DNA from: Bathymodiolus brooksi | Lineage: Eukaryota > Mollusca > Bivalvia > Mytilida > Modiolidae | Direction of reading: 5' to 3' | Assembly: GCA_963680875.1 (NCBI GenBank) | Contig: OY804579.1 | Coordinates: 26,397,804-26,461,803, forward strand | Length of the DNA stretch: 64,000 nucleotides | Made by a program: the position numbers and the translations under genes | Shown: one piece after another, positions 37,496-48,045 of the stretch | Layout of the letters: the number at the start of each line of letters is the position of its first letter | How positions within the stretch are numbered: the first letter of the stretch is position 1 | Notes under the pieces: model-generated | Seen by the model: only the letters and a program-made list of their open reading frames with translations | Databases searched by the model: none | Told to the model about the DNA's origin: nothing

Positions 37496-38512
37496 TGTAG
37501 CGAAATCAGCCGTTCACATCAACATATATGTAATTACCTGGATTGTCCCCCTTTGTTATTACAATGGTCATATTAGAAATCCGTTGACATCCGTGTTATT
37601 TTTAATCAAAGCATGGCACAAACGATATTTATTTGTTAAGGATGAATTAATAAACACATACAGATTATTATCTTTAGATTATCACTTATTTGGAATTAAT
37701 ATTTAACAAGAAACATTTGATAATGAATTCAGCTTGTTAGGCTAACCGAACATCATATGAAACAGTTGTTTTGATTGGTTAATCCATTTTAGAATTGACA
37801 GGCTTTCTTTTACGGTCGCGTTCATCGTACTTAAGCCCGACGATTTGGCAGTGAAGTTGTGCTGGTTGATTGAAGAATATTCAATACTGAAACCTCGCTG
37901 TGTGAAGACACAAGGTAAGAGAAAGTTTGAAACAATACGACTTTTTTGCTGGGTGCTGCGTTGTTCCTCTGGCAACAACTCATGGGTTGGTGATTGTTTC
38001 AAGGTTAGTGACAACCTTTTGCTGGGTCCGGTGTTGAAACCAGTGGTTACAACTGACGACTCACATTTGGTTTGGAACTATTATTAATTTACAGTTTTCA
38101 TGTTGTTTATGGTATAGATCTGTCGTCTTAGGTTGTGACATAGTTTTCGGTGGAGACAGGGTTTGAGACATAGGGTTCGAGACATAGGTCAGAAGCAGGT
38201 GTTGGTGACTGGTGACTGGTTAGTTAGGTTTCAGACAGGGTCTGAAACAAAGTAGTTGTTTATAAATATTCATTGTTTATATTTGAGTCTGTGTAGTGTA
38301 AGTGTGTGTTGCATTAGGATAGTTATATATTAGTCTGTGTAAATAGTAATTTAGCATATATCAATTGCATGGAGCCATTGTACCTATTTTAGTTTGTTGG
38401 GTTAGACATTGTTTGAACATACTTTTATTATACAAGACTATTATTTGTCAGGTCCCCAGGAAACTGGTACGGACCCAGTGTTTATATACATCTATTCAGG
38501 TTACACGCTACA
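37496..38512. mobile_element. Solo LTR inserted in the LINE
   Basis: 1017 bp beginning TGTAGCG and ending CGCTACA, a perfect 7-bp terminal inverted repeat with the TG...CA ends of LTRs. It is flanked by ATTC on both sides (37492-37495 and 38513-38516), a 4-bp duplication as in Ty3/gypsy integration. Removing it plus one ATTC brings the two halves of the LINE RT reading back into one frame. No long ORF or retroviral domain is inside. Its sequence is unrelated to the 113-bp LTR at 40524-40636, so it comes from another family; the family is not recognised. Confidence 0.88.
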
Positions 38513-40170
38513 ATTCCTAGTCTTTGGTTGGCCTTTTTTGTTTGATTATTGATGTGAATTTCAAATTTTAATTTTTCATCTATAGTGATACCAAGGTCTT
38601 TCTCTTCTGTAGATTGGATGATGATATCCCCTCCCATTTGATATCTAGCATTATTGGGCGGACCGAAATGTACATGTTTGCATTTGGATTTATTGAAAGT
38701 TAATAGCCATTCTTTTGACCACTGCATTAATCTATCTATATCTCCTTGTAGTTTTATTTCATCATTTGTATTATTTACTGCAGCATACAGCTTTGTATCG
38801 TCTGCGAAGAGCTTAGCAACATTTTTTACTACGTCAGGCAATCGTTAATATATATTGTGAATAGTATGGGGCCAAGAACGCTCCCTTGGGGTATTCCGCT
38901 AGTCACATCAGTCCATTTTGAGTTGGATCCATTAAGCACCACTTTTTGTTTTCCTTCCGATAAGAACTTTTTGATCCACTCAAGGATATTTCCAGATATT
39001 CCATAACCCTTCAATTTTGTAAGTAGCCGATGGTGGGGCACAGTGTCAAATGCCTTTTGGAAATCTAGGTATATAGCATCTACAGAGTTGTGGTTATCGA
39101 GATGTTCTGTCCAATCCTCCATAACTTGTATAAGCTGAGTTATACATGACCTCCCTTTCCTATGCCCATGTTGACCATTTGTGAATAACTGGTTTGATTC
39201 CATATGGTTCATAAGACTGTCCTTAATAAATTTCTCCATTGATTTACATATAATGGATGTCAAACTTATTGGGCGATAATTGGTCACCTGCTGTTTTGGT
39301 TCTTTCTTATGTAAAGGGGTTACATTTGCTAGTTTCCTAGTATTTGGTATTTTCCTAGTTTCTATTGATTTTTGGAATATCTTAGTCAGTGGTTCAGCTA
39401 TGTTTTTGGCAGTCTCTTTCAGAAATTTTGGATGCATTTGATCAGGTCCCGATGACTTTGTTTCTTTCAACTTTTCTAGGTGTTCTTGTACTTTTGGATA
39501 TCGAATTCTATTGTTTCAAGTTTTTGATCAATTCTTGGTGGGAATATTGGAATGCCTGGAGTAGTGTCTTCAATTGTAAATACACTCTGGAAAAATTTGT
39601 TGAGCAGTTCCGCTTTTATTTTGTTATCCGTTTGTAGTTCTCTGTTTTCATCCATTATGCATGGGATATTTTCTTTGGATTTTGTTTTTGATTGTATAAA
39701 TTTCCAGAATATCTTGTTATCTTCTTTCATATTTGTTGCGATTGAGCGTTCATATTCATATTTTGCCTGTCTTACATGGTAGTTTGCAGATCGTTTTGCT
39801 TCATCATAATTGCTCTTATTCAGTGGACTTTTACAGTATTTAAATTTTTACCATAGTTTGCGTTTATTAATTAATGAGTTCATTGTTACCTCGTTCATCC
39901 ATGGGGTATTGAATTTTTTTGTCATAGATTTGCTCACCGGTATATTATCTTTATATGTACTTGATATTTTATCGGCAAATCTGTTCCAAAGTTCATCAAT
40001 ATCTCCTTGGGCCAGTTCTAAGTTCCAGTCGGTGTTTGTTAATAACTTATTTATCTCGTCGTAGTTTCTTTTGAAGAAGCGTAGTGATTGTTGGTTACTT
40101 CTAGTGTTCTCATTTCTCCCAAGTTTAAAATTGAATTCCAAGATTTCATGGTCACTGTTGCCTAATGGAG
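38513..40170 (-). pseudogene. CR1-like LINE ORF2: endonuclease end, linker and RT
   Basis: From the 5' side: the endonuclease end (NSDHEILEFNF), a linker (39848-40141, then after a stop near 39846 KRSANYHVRQAKYEYERS), and EDNKIFWKFIQSK. The RT domain follows with [70 protein letters not shown] (first Asp) and [21 protein letters not shown] frameshift near 38840 precedes the intact LFADDTKLY active site. Another frameshift lies near 39490. The reading reaches KANQRLG where the solo LTR cuts in. Confidence 0.93.
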
Positions 40171-40507
40171 CATTGCACGAAACTGTGATCGTTCAAATGC
40201 TGCATTGCTTTGAGGTTGGAAATATCCATCCAATGCTGCCACTGCAAGATCATAAACGTTCTGATCATCTACGGGATCAGGGACAACCAAAGAATAGCAA
40301 ATGTCCTGTACGGACGGTCCCGCTGAATGCAATAGTAAAGCCTTCTTTTGATCCAAATTATTTACACCTTTCCCAACTGCAAAAAGTTCGAAGCCACGCG
40401 TCCATCTATGATCTAGTCCATCTCGTTCCTACTGAACTAATATCTCCGTTTGCATCGAATTTTAGAACTCCTCCGACATCACTGATTAAAGCAACTGGAT
40501 TTGCCAT
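40171..40507 (-). pseudogene. Gypsy gag N-part (remnant)
   Basis: Begins MANPVALISDVGGVLKFDAN at the ATG complementing 40505-40507, two bases from the primer-binding site. A frame change near 40400 leads to RGFELFAVGKGVNNLDQKKA, LLLHSAGPSVQDICY and DQNVYDLAVAALDGYF, a recognisable gypsy Gag N-terminal pattern in which the polyprotein starts multimerising the particle. It ends at SQFRAM, where the LINE is inserted. Confidence 0.85.
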
Positions 40508-40508
40508 T

Positions 40509-40521
40509 ATCCCCGTCGCCA
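40509..40521 (-). other. Retrotransposon primer-binding site
   Basis: Minus strand TGGCGACGGGGAT, beginning with the TGG that pairs with a tRNA CCA end, placed two bases after the LTR end and one base before the gag ATG. The tRNA species is not assigned. Confidence 0.65.
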
Positions 40522-40523
40522 GA

Positions 40524-40636
40524 TGTAATGTTTACGCCTAGGATATATAGCCGGATTTAACCATAGAATAAAGCAACAAACACCATTGAAGGTTCCATCA
40601 TTTATCTACACTCACGTGATACAGTATCATGTTACA
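40524..40636 (-). repeat. Putative 5' LTR of the gypsy element
   Basis: 113 bp starting TGTAACATG and ending ACATTACA on the minus strand (TGTAA/TTACA inverted ends), with GGCTATATATCC as a TATA-like segment. The boundary beside the primer-binding site is firm. The outer boundary is inferred from the inverted end only, as the other LTR is lost. Confidence 0.55.
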
Positions 40637-40860
40637 TTATACCGTGTATCTGCTCTGTGATAAGAGAGGCAACTCTACCCTGCGATACTTCAGTTTCTGC
40701 TAACAGATCAGATATAACAGAAATCATTCGTAAATTTAAACAGGTATTGCAAACAATCCCATCCCTGGCTTATGCACAGTGTATACCAGGAAGCTATATC
40801 ATATATCAGCTATATCAGGATGCTGATAAATGTAGCAATGCCCATCTGTTTGTATTTTAA
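40637..40860. other. Short unassigned stretch with an open frame
   Basis: An open plus-strand frame (40657-40860) follows a CTAACAG acceptor-like site (40700-40706), but codon context and motifs are not convincing. No repeat relationship was seen. Confidence 0.35.

Positions 40861-40862
<2 letters not shown>

Positions 40863-40897
<35 letters not shown>
40863..40897. repeat. (CT)n(CA)n microsatellite
   Basis: CT repeats pass directly into CA repeats. Confidence 0.95.
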
Positions 40898-40912
40898 TAG
40901 CCTGGGGTCCAT

Positions 40913-41492
40913 CCCTACTAGCCAAATTACGTTGTCAAAACGTAGTGACAACGTAACTTTTTCGTTGTTACAACGTAAGAATTTTACGTTTTAACTACGC
41001 CGATTTGTAGACTCCCCTAAGCGTAACTACTACGTTGTGGTACTACGTAGTAAAAGACCTTTCTACAACCAAACGACAACCATGACCATGTAAGGACGTT
41101 TACACAACGTAACCACCAACCATCACAGGACCTTAATACGAGGTAATTACAACTAATTAAGGACGTTTACACAACGTAACTACCAACCATCATAGGATCT
41201 TTATACGACGTAATTACAACCACCAAAGGACCTTTACATGACGTAATTACAACCACATAGGGTCTTTTAGACAACGTAACTACAACCAACTAGGGACCTT
41301 TACACAACGTAACTACGACCACCTAGGGACCTTTATACAATGTAACTACGACCACCTAAAGACCTTTAGACGACGCAACTACAACCATCTCTATATAGTT
41401 ATACAACTACAAAAAATGTACAACCCTAAAAGGACTTGTATAGCCAAATTACGTTGTTAAAGCATTGTGACAACATAATTTGGATAGTAGGG
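40913..41492. mobile_element. ACGT-rich MITE-like element with internal minisatellite
   Basis: The outer ends CCCTACTAGCCAAATTACGT and, inverted, CCCTACTATCCAAATTATGT form 24-bp inverted repeats with two mismatches. Inside, 41060-41400 is a degenerate tandem repeat of 33-36 bp around GGACCTTTACACAACGTAAC plus TACAACCACCTA. No coding capacity and no clear target duplication, so the class is open. Confidence 0.6.
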
Positions 41493-43173
41493 CAACTATA
41501 ATCACATTAAGACCGTTACACCATGCAACTACCGGTACCAACTACAAAAATGTACATTATTTTTTGTGTATTTAAGGACCTTTTGTGATGTTCTTAATTT
41601 TTTTGAGTTAACTAATAAAATATAAAATTCTAAACATTTATTAATCCAAATTATTGCAAGTTTTACAGATGATGAAACACTCTTTCTACTCTCAGACTCA
41701 TCCCATCATAATCTATTTTAAAGATGCCAAAATGTTTAGATGTAATTATTATACAAATATGTCAGGTACATGTAACAATAAATATATCAGATTAAAAAAC
41801 ATGTAAAATAAATGTACTAAAAATCTTTATCTTGTGAAAGTTGCATTTGACTAAATTAAAGATGCACAAATGTATATAGATAACATCTATAGAAGTAATG
41901 AATAGGTATACATCCAGTGGAGTACCTACATTTTAAGATCCCTGAACTATTATGTGGGCCCTTTTGCAGCCAGCAAGAATAACCAACAAGGTCAAAAGGG
42001 CCATGAACAGGGTGTTGGGGTGGAGTCCTTGACAATGGGCCAAACATTGATCCCTTTCCCACCAGCAAAGGGGTCTGAGTAACGGATGGTATCGTCTTCA
42101 ATGGTGTTGTTCCATGGGAGATTCTGATAATTGTTTGTTTTTAATTTAACCACTATATCTCAGATTTTTATTAAAATTGCTGTACTGGGTTATAAGCATT
42201 TTATGCTAGAAAACAGAAATATCTCAATAAATATGGGAACTGAAGCACTAGTTGCTGGCTAAGGAAACAGCAGAAATACATGTATACATATAAAATTATC
42301 ACCCTGCTAACAATGGACCAAACTTATAAGAACAACTTGACCTATAAATCTATTCTTTAGTTTAAAATTAAACACTAAAAAATATATAATCGAAAATTAC
42401 CAAAAATGAAGAAAAATTTGTAGGATCATCAATGCACAGAAAAAAGAATTTTTTCATTCTTTAAATTACTAGAGAGGGATCATTAGGATAAACAGGTGAT
42501 AGTCTTGATTTTTGGTGTTTGAATGCACAAGCCTGAACTAAGAATTCATATGTCTGTTTGTGGTTCCGATTGGTTCTAACATAAGGACTGAGCTGTCAAA
42601 CTATTAAGCTGTGCACCAACAAAGGATTCGAGGATCCAACTGCCAAAATGTAGGCTATGAATAGATTCTGGCTAAGTCAAGGAGCCCATACAGCTTGGGA
42701 TTCAGGTGCAAATTTGGAAATTTTACTAATTGCAGGGACATTTTGAGGCCATATGAAATTGGAATTGGAGCATATTCTAAGGTCAATATTAAGTACTTTA
42801 AGCCATTGACATATGATTATATTACTAAAATAGCCTTATTCTAATAACAAAGACATTAAAAAAAAAATTATTTTGTTGAAAAGTTAGTTCATTAAAAAAG
42901 TTGTTTCCGGGATATAAGGGGCCCCTGAAGCGTAAGCTTCGTTAGTTTCATAGTAAGATCTACAAATGTACCAGTGTACACATCCCAATCCTGAGAAAGC
43001 TGTAACCCCAAAATATTCTTGTTAATGTATATAAAAATATAACAAAGAACAATAATATTTTAAGCTTAGCAATTCAAAATAAAAATATCAAAACCAATAT
43101 ATCACATCCCCTTACAGAGAAAAAATATAACCCTAATTTTTCTTTCTTTCTTAAAGAAAAAATATATATTATT
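41493..43173. other. AT-rich DNA, no gene recognised
   Basis: No ORF with motifs. CAGTGGAGTACCTACATT at about 41918 resembles one end of a DNA transposon (CAGTGG... ends are common in hAT-like families), but no partner end could be placed confidently. Confidence 0.5.
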
Positions 43174-43735
43174 AAATATGGGGACAGTCATGATCGTATG
43201 GTAGTTGGATTTATAACTACCTATGCAATCAGTGCACATCACCACTAATGTTGTGAGTTGCGAGGGGTAAAATTTGCACAGATAATGTTACCCATATTAA
43301 AATCTCCAACAAACTTACCCCTTCCATAAATTATTTCTATTCTAATAGGACATATACGTTAAATATTTAATCCATATTCCTTTATAGTGTACCCATATTA
43401 AAATCTCCAACAAACTTACCCCTTCCATAAATTATTTCTATGACGTGCTGTTTTGGCTTTGTAAACAAAAAGGTATAATAAAACAGCCAAATACGTCATG
43501 ATCATTAGCGTGTGTAAGTCATAATAAACCGGGGATTTTTATACCCTTTTGTTTACAAGGCCAAAACAGCATGTCATATTAGAATTCAAAATACTGGCAT
43601 ACAAATCATGATTCTCATTCAACCAATCAACTTTCATTCAACATTATATTATACTATCCTGGGTACTCCGGTTTCTTCTACCTTTATAAACTGCAATATT
43701 GTTGAAAGTGGTGTTAAATACTCATAACCTTATAA
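43174..43735 (+). mobile_element. SINE copy interrupted by ~390 bp
   Basis: The plus-strand tRNA-like head (CATGATCGTATGGTAGTTGG, then CAATCAGTGCACATCACCAC and GTTGTGAGTT) matches 23830-23920 inverted. A SINE-like part GGGTACTCCGGTTTCTTC follows only at 43660-43680. Between them lie a 53-bp direct repeat (43289-43341 and 43389-43441) and a palindromic MITE. Confidence 0.55.
43440..43577. mobile_element. Small palindromic MITE (138 bp)
   Basis: Arms of about 38 bp, ATGACGTGCTGTTTTGGCTT onward and its inverse ending GCATGTCAT, differ at about three positions. The related direct-repeat copy at 43289-43350 lacks this insert and so resembles an empty site. Confidence 0.7.
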
Positions 43736-45253
43736 TTAACTCAAACCCACATTATCTCAACCATACTGATACTGATATATATAAATCACAAAACTTGCAT
43801 ACAAAAAAAAACCACATACAAATTCTAACATTTGGTCAGCAAAAAAATGAAAGATATAAAAAACAACAAAGTTAAATGAACAATGAAAGGTTTCCTTCAA
43901 CTATAAAGTTTTTTTCCTCCATCAAGCATCTGGAAAGCTCCCTTCATTGGTGGATTGATTCTGAAAAAAATAATATGATATTAATATTTTCAGCTAAATG
44001 GAACAACTTTAGGGGTGAAAATATTTTTAGTAACTATTTTGATCATGATCAGAAGCTTGAAATTATTATATTTAGGAGATAACTGTATTGTATTTTAAGC
44101 TTTGCGGATGTAAATCGTCGGTTTTACGGTCGCAAAATGAGTTTACTTAGCGACGCATATCGTAGCTAGGTAAACAGATATTTGCGACTGCAAGTGAAGA
44201 CACATTGTAAAACCTATAATTAATTGATTATAACTCGGAAATATATTGCATGGATATATATTACAGAGCTAAAGAAAGAAATCCAAAAACAGTGACCAAA
44301 CATATACGTTAAATTTTATTGATACAGATAGGACAAATCTAGAAAAGATACATCTCCATTTATGTAATAAAAAAAACCATGAGAACAGAAGAGAATTAGA
44401 AGAGATATAGTACAAAAAAAGTGCAGTTCAAACCTATTAGATCTATTGCAAGACTACAATATTATCAAAATTAATACTTAATTTTAGAAGAAGCATTTGC
44501 AGTATGTAAAACATTAGACTCGGAGAGGAACTTACACTTAATATGCAAGAAACTTATATCTCTAGATTAAAAATTGATTTAAGACAACACTTATCTTGCA
44601 GTTTTTGATATTTGTTGTTGATATAAACATATCCCGTAAAATGTTTTCCATGATCTCATTTCATTAATGAGAAATTACGAAAATCACAAAAGCACATATA
44701 AACAATCAGTGGGGAGGAGATAAATATCGATCAATCAGTGGTGTGACCTAATTAAATAGCATAATTACCCATGCCCAGTACTTCTCTACTGACCAATATT
44801 ATCTTCATTTATTACACTTTTATTATTTCTACACTTAATATAGAAAACTTTAAAAAGAAAAGTAGAAATGAACCAAAAAATTAAGTCCATGTTACAAAGC
44901 TCTGACAAAGGATCATATTATAATGATTTACTCTTGGGAATTTTAGGCATTTTTTTCTGCAGTTTTTTTTTATATAACTATATTCCTTATTAATTGATTT
45001 CTCAAAATTTCATTACAGGTACAGTTAATTTGTCTTTGGGATGGGATCTCTATCAGATAGGTTGATCTTTTCAAAATGTGTTTATTTTCATTTTATCGTC
45101 AACTGTAACTCATGATATTTAACATAAATCTCTTCTTAAGAAATGTTCTGTATTTGAAGTAGTTTGCATACATGTAATTAAATGTAACAAGTTCATCTAA
45201 AGAACCCTTTGTTTCTGTGATAGCCACATTCTGTAAATATGGGAGGAGCTCTA
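43736..45253. other. AT-rich DNA, nothing recognised
   Basis: Short ORFs only (43876-44082 and 45099-45332, no motifs). No repeat structure beyond A/T runs. Confidence 0.5.
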
Positions 45254-45259
45254 TTGGTA

Positions 45260-46516
45260 CAGGGTTTGAAATTAGCGGTCGCCCACTCGCCATTTGCGAG
45301 TAAATTTCAGTGTGGGCCCTTAAAAATCTCATCGTAGTCGTCCACTTGGCGAGTGAAAATTAGAAAAAATAAAATAGTGTAAATCTATATGTAATAATTC
45401 CTATTCACCAAGATCGAAATCCGAAAAATTTTGACATTTCCATCGATCGATTTTAAGCCCCGATGTTTTGTTTTGATATTAAACTGATATTCGCTTCGCT
45501 TTATGAACTAAGTAACGAAGTGTAGTAGCCCGGGAACCAGCTTATTTTGATGTATGCGAATCTTATCTCCAGTTAAGGAGATCTACGGCTGTTCCATTTA
45601 ACACCTCCGTATCAATTTTTGCATTAATTTTGCGTCATTTAAGGATTGAAATAAAGAATTTAGTTGTTGTTGTAAAGGGATTTAGGTAACAAATAATTCT
45701 TTTAACAACGATGATTTCTCTGTTGTCTTTATATTGCACAAACCATGCCGTTTTCTGTTGAGTCATATTACGGAATTTTATAGTACGCTTTTTCCGATTT
45801 TGATTTTTAATTTTACATGTTCGTTCAAAATATCCGGTTGGCGAAATGTTTCGCCAAGACGATTTAATTCAGTTCTTTTTGGGGAACTCTGGGCCTCTTA
45901 AAAGGCAAACTGAACAGAGAACACAATATTTTAGAGATTACGAAAAGTCCAAACGCTCTAGACAATTTTTAAAGGAATGGAAACAAAACCGTCCATGATT
46001 AGTTGATACTGAAAGTGAAACCGGCATGGTTTGTTAATAAATAAATAAAGTTTTATTTAAAGTCGATACATATCACAACATACATATTGCAAAGAACAAA
46101 AAAAATGAAAATTCATTTACTACAGGATGTACCAGCTACAAACATCCCCACCATATGTCAAGCCCTAAATCGCCCTGAAATTTGACTTCAACTATAAATT
46201 TCTGAAGTCATAGTGTATTGGTGCATGTAAAATAATTTTATTTTGAGGAAAATGTTTTGGAAATTTGTTATCTTCTGTATAAAATTATAGTTTCTGAATG
46301 GCCAATTTTGCTGCCAGGAAATGGCCAGAATACAGGATTTTACACCATTTATCCCAGGGGCCTTCAGCGGACCCCCCGCCGTAGGGCACCTTGCAAGCGA
46401 GGTGTCAGGCGAGCTATGCATGCCTGATGGGCCCCTAACAAGTTGTGTGGGCTACCAAAATTAATTTGGTGGGGGCCCACTTGGCCCCTAAAATATTTCC
46501 TTAGCTTCAAACCCTG
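45260..46516 (+). mobile_element. hAT-like element with deleted transposase
   Basis: The left end CAGGGTTTGAAATTAGCG and the inverted right end CAGGGTTTGAAGCTAAGG are flanked by TTGGTA on both sides (45254-45259, 46517-46522). CAGGG-type ends fit the hAT superfamily. The 6-bp duplication is shorter than the classical 8 bp, though shorter target duplications are reported for some hAT lineages. An internal transposase-like remnant supports the assignment. Confidence 0.75.
45846..46037 (+). pseudogene. hAT-type transposase N-terminal remnant (TTF-like zinc finger)
   Basis: The open frame MFRQDDLIQFFLGNSGP continues to QFLKEWKQNRP, is broken by TGA (45996-45998) where Trp is expected, then reads LVDTESETGMVC and stops. 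The W-x4-R-P-W-L...E...C pattern is known from the N-terminal zinc finger of one hAT group (relatives of ZNF862/ZMYM-type domesticated genes). Only the first zinc-binding Cys is left. The rest of the transposase is deleted. Confidence 0.55.
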
Positions 46517-46522
46517 TTGGTA

Positions 46523-46811
46523 CATGTATAACTTACATGTATAAGTGTATGCATGTATCATTATACATTTATTTTGTAGGCTTTGTGCATGAAGTCTAAT
46601 TTCTGCTTCATCAATAAATCATCATGGTAGCTTTCGTGATCTGAGTTTAATCCCTATAAAATTGCCTCAGGATTAGATTAGTAAAATATAATGTTGTTGA
46701 CTTGTCTGGCCTATAGCTAGAAGAACATGAAATTGAATACCTCTGATTAGATGATGGTGAAATTTGCTGTTGTCTAGCTATCGCTATGTGTTGATCGGTC
46801 TGACATTACAG
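46523..46811. other. Unassigned AT-rich DNA upstream of a possible exon
   Basis: Nothing recognised. The final bases CTGACATTACAG form a plausible splice acceptor for the segment that follows. Confidence 0.45.
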
Positions 46812-46991
46812 GACATGAAGCAGGTGACATCTGTGGCTTCCAATATTACATGGGGCCAGGAATTATTTCGACTGGTTTGCCATATGTTGAAAAGTCACAA
46901 GGTCAGCTATGTGCCTATAACAGCTATAACCTCAAATCCAACTGTACTTGTTTACCACTTTTACAGAAATGAACCAGCTCTGAAATTATAA
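46812..46991 (+). CDS. Possible terminal exon of an unknown host gene
   Basis: After a CATTACAG acceptor, 59 codons stay open in phase 0 to a TAA. The translation begins DMKQVTSVASNITWGQELF, contains LVCHMLKSHKVSYVPI and ends VLVYHFYRNEPALKL, with the mixed composition of a real protein and no repeat signature. I do not recognise the family. No upstream exon was identified and the polypyrimidine tract is weak. No AATAAA lies in the first 100 bases after the stop. It could be a chance ORF or a processed fragment. Confidence 0.33.
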   Translation, partial: DMKQVTSVASNITWGQELFRLVCHMLKSHKVSYVPITAITSNPTVLVYHFYRNEPALKL

Positions 46992-47394
46992 TGAAGAAAT
47001 TTAAACTATTTTATTCATAGTCTCATTTATATACACAATGTACAGGTATCATCAATGATCATACTGTCTTAACGATAAAAAAAAAAGAGGCTACTTCCCC
47101 CTGCCTCCTAAGTATATACATCATTACATGTAGCCAGAAATGAGGTACCATTTGATAATTTGCATATCTAAGATGGGGACATCATGGGGAAATTTGCAAT
47201 TTTCATATGATCTACATTAAAGATATAATTTCTAATTGCATGCATGTTATTTTCTGAAAATCAAATTAAGCGATGTTTTGGTATTTTATTTGGCTTAAGT
47301 GCCCAAGTAAACATGGCATTTATCTTTGAGATAAATACCAATATTAATGAGAATCATAAGGAAATGTCTTAACTGACCAATTTACGGTCACATG
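46992..47394. other. AT-rich DNA, nothing recognised
   Basis: No ORF or repeat of note. Confidence 0.5.
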
Positions 47395-47588
47395 TGGATA
47401 TATGTATGATTATAAACTTTTGGCTTTGCTGTAAATTAGTGTAAACCTTTATTGTGTTATTTTATTTTATTTCAATGTTTGAAAATCACTTAAATCACGC
47501 TAATCATTGTAACAAATTAATGATGATTTTTCTGTTCTTCGAGGCGTCTTGATTGACAATAAAGTATTTGTTTGTTTGTTTGTTTTTG
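47395..47588 (+). mobile_element. Possible LINE 3' tail with (TTTG)n
   Basis: The segment ends GATTGACAATAAAGTATTTG and then (TTTG)n up to 47588. A 3' UTR-like stretch with AATAAA directly followed by a simple repeat is typical of 5'-truncated non-LTR insertions. No coding part remains, so the family is unassigned. Confidence 0.4.
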
Positions 47589-48045
47589 ACACAAAATTTA
47601 ACAATGAATGACATTTTGGCGTCACACTCACAGTATTTTTTTTAAATCAATTTGGATTGCTCATTCATAGATATAATTCTATTGACTAACCTTACTGTAT
47701 ATTTCTATCTTCTAAACTCGAGGTTTTTGTATGTTCGGGACATCAAAAATTGTTAAAATTGTCACAAAAACCAAAATGATTTGAATTTTGGTAGGAATTC
47801 AAACTCCGGAAATAGCAATAACTTTTTATTATCGAATCGTTGACGGACACACTGAATTTCCGCATTGTATGCTATTATTTGACAAATCTAATAAACGATC
47901 CACTCAGCTTGAAACTGCAGTGATCAAAATCTAATTCAAATATGACGAATACTTTCCAATTTTGAAAAAATCACTTTTTAATTAAGATCCTTTCCCTTTT
48001 CCAGGGAAATACCTTAATGATTGGTGATAAGTACGTACGGTTGTT
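47589..48045. other. AT-rich DNA, nothing recognised
   Basis: No ORF or repeat of note. Confidence 0.5.

Larger units (their letters stand above)
36872..40170 (-). mobile_element. 5'-truncated CR1-like LINE inserted in gag
   Basis: Minus-strand LINE. Its 5' end lies inside the endonuclease (GNSDHEILEF at the very start, about 40150). It keeps the linker, RT and C-terminal domain, and ends in a short tandem tail reading ACCAGGTAAA twice on the minus strand (36871-36890). Shared CAT trinucleotides flank it (36869-36871, 40171-40173), and gag continues in register across it. It is interrupted by a solo LTR. 5' truncation and a short repeat tail are usual for CR1-type insertions. Confidence 0.9.
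26033..40636 (-). mobile_element. Ty3/gypsy retrotransposon, split by two insertions
   Basis: Minus-strand order is LTR (40636-40524), primer-binding site, gag N-part (40507-40171), CR1-like LINE insertion (40170-36872), gag C-part with zinc knuckles (36871-36376), 8.29 kb TIR element (36369-28083), protease, RT, RNase H and start of integrase (28076-26033). The integrase core and 3' LTR are missing, replaced by the 42-bp minisatellite. Every coding part carries stops or frameshifts, so the element is inactive. Both large insertions fall at points where the gypsy reading resumes in register on the other side. Confidence 0.88.

Noticed and set aside
40657..40860. Possible exon after CTAACAG at 40706
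   Set aside because: Open for about 50 codons but no motif, weak splice context and no partner exon; kept only as an unassigned stretch.
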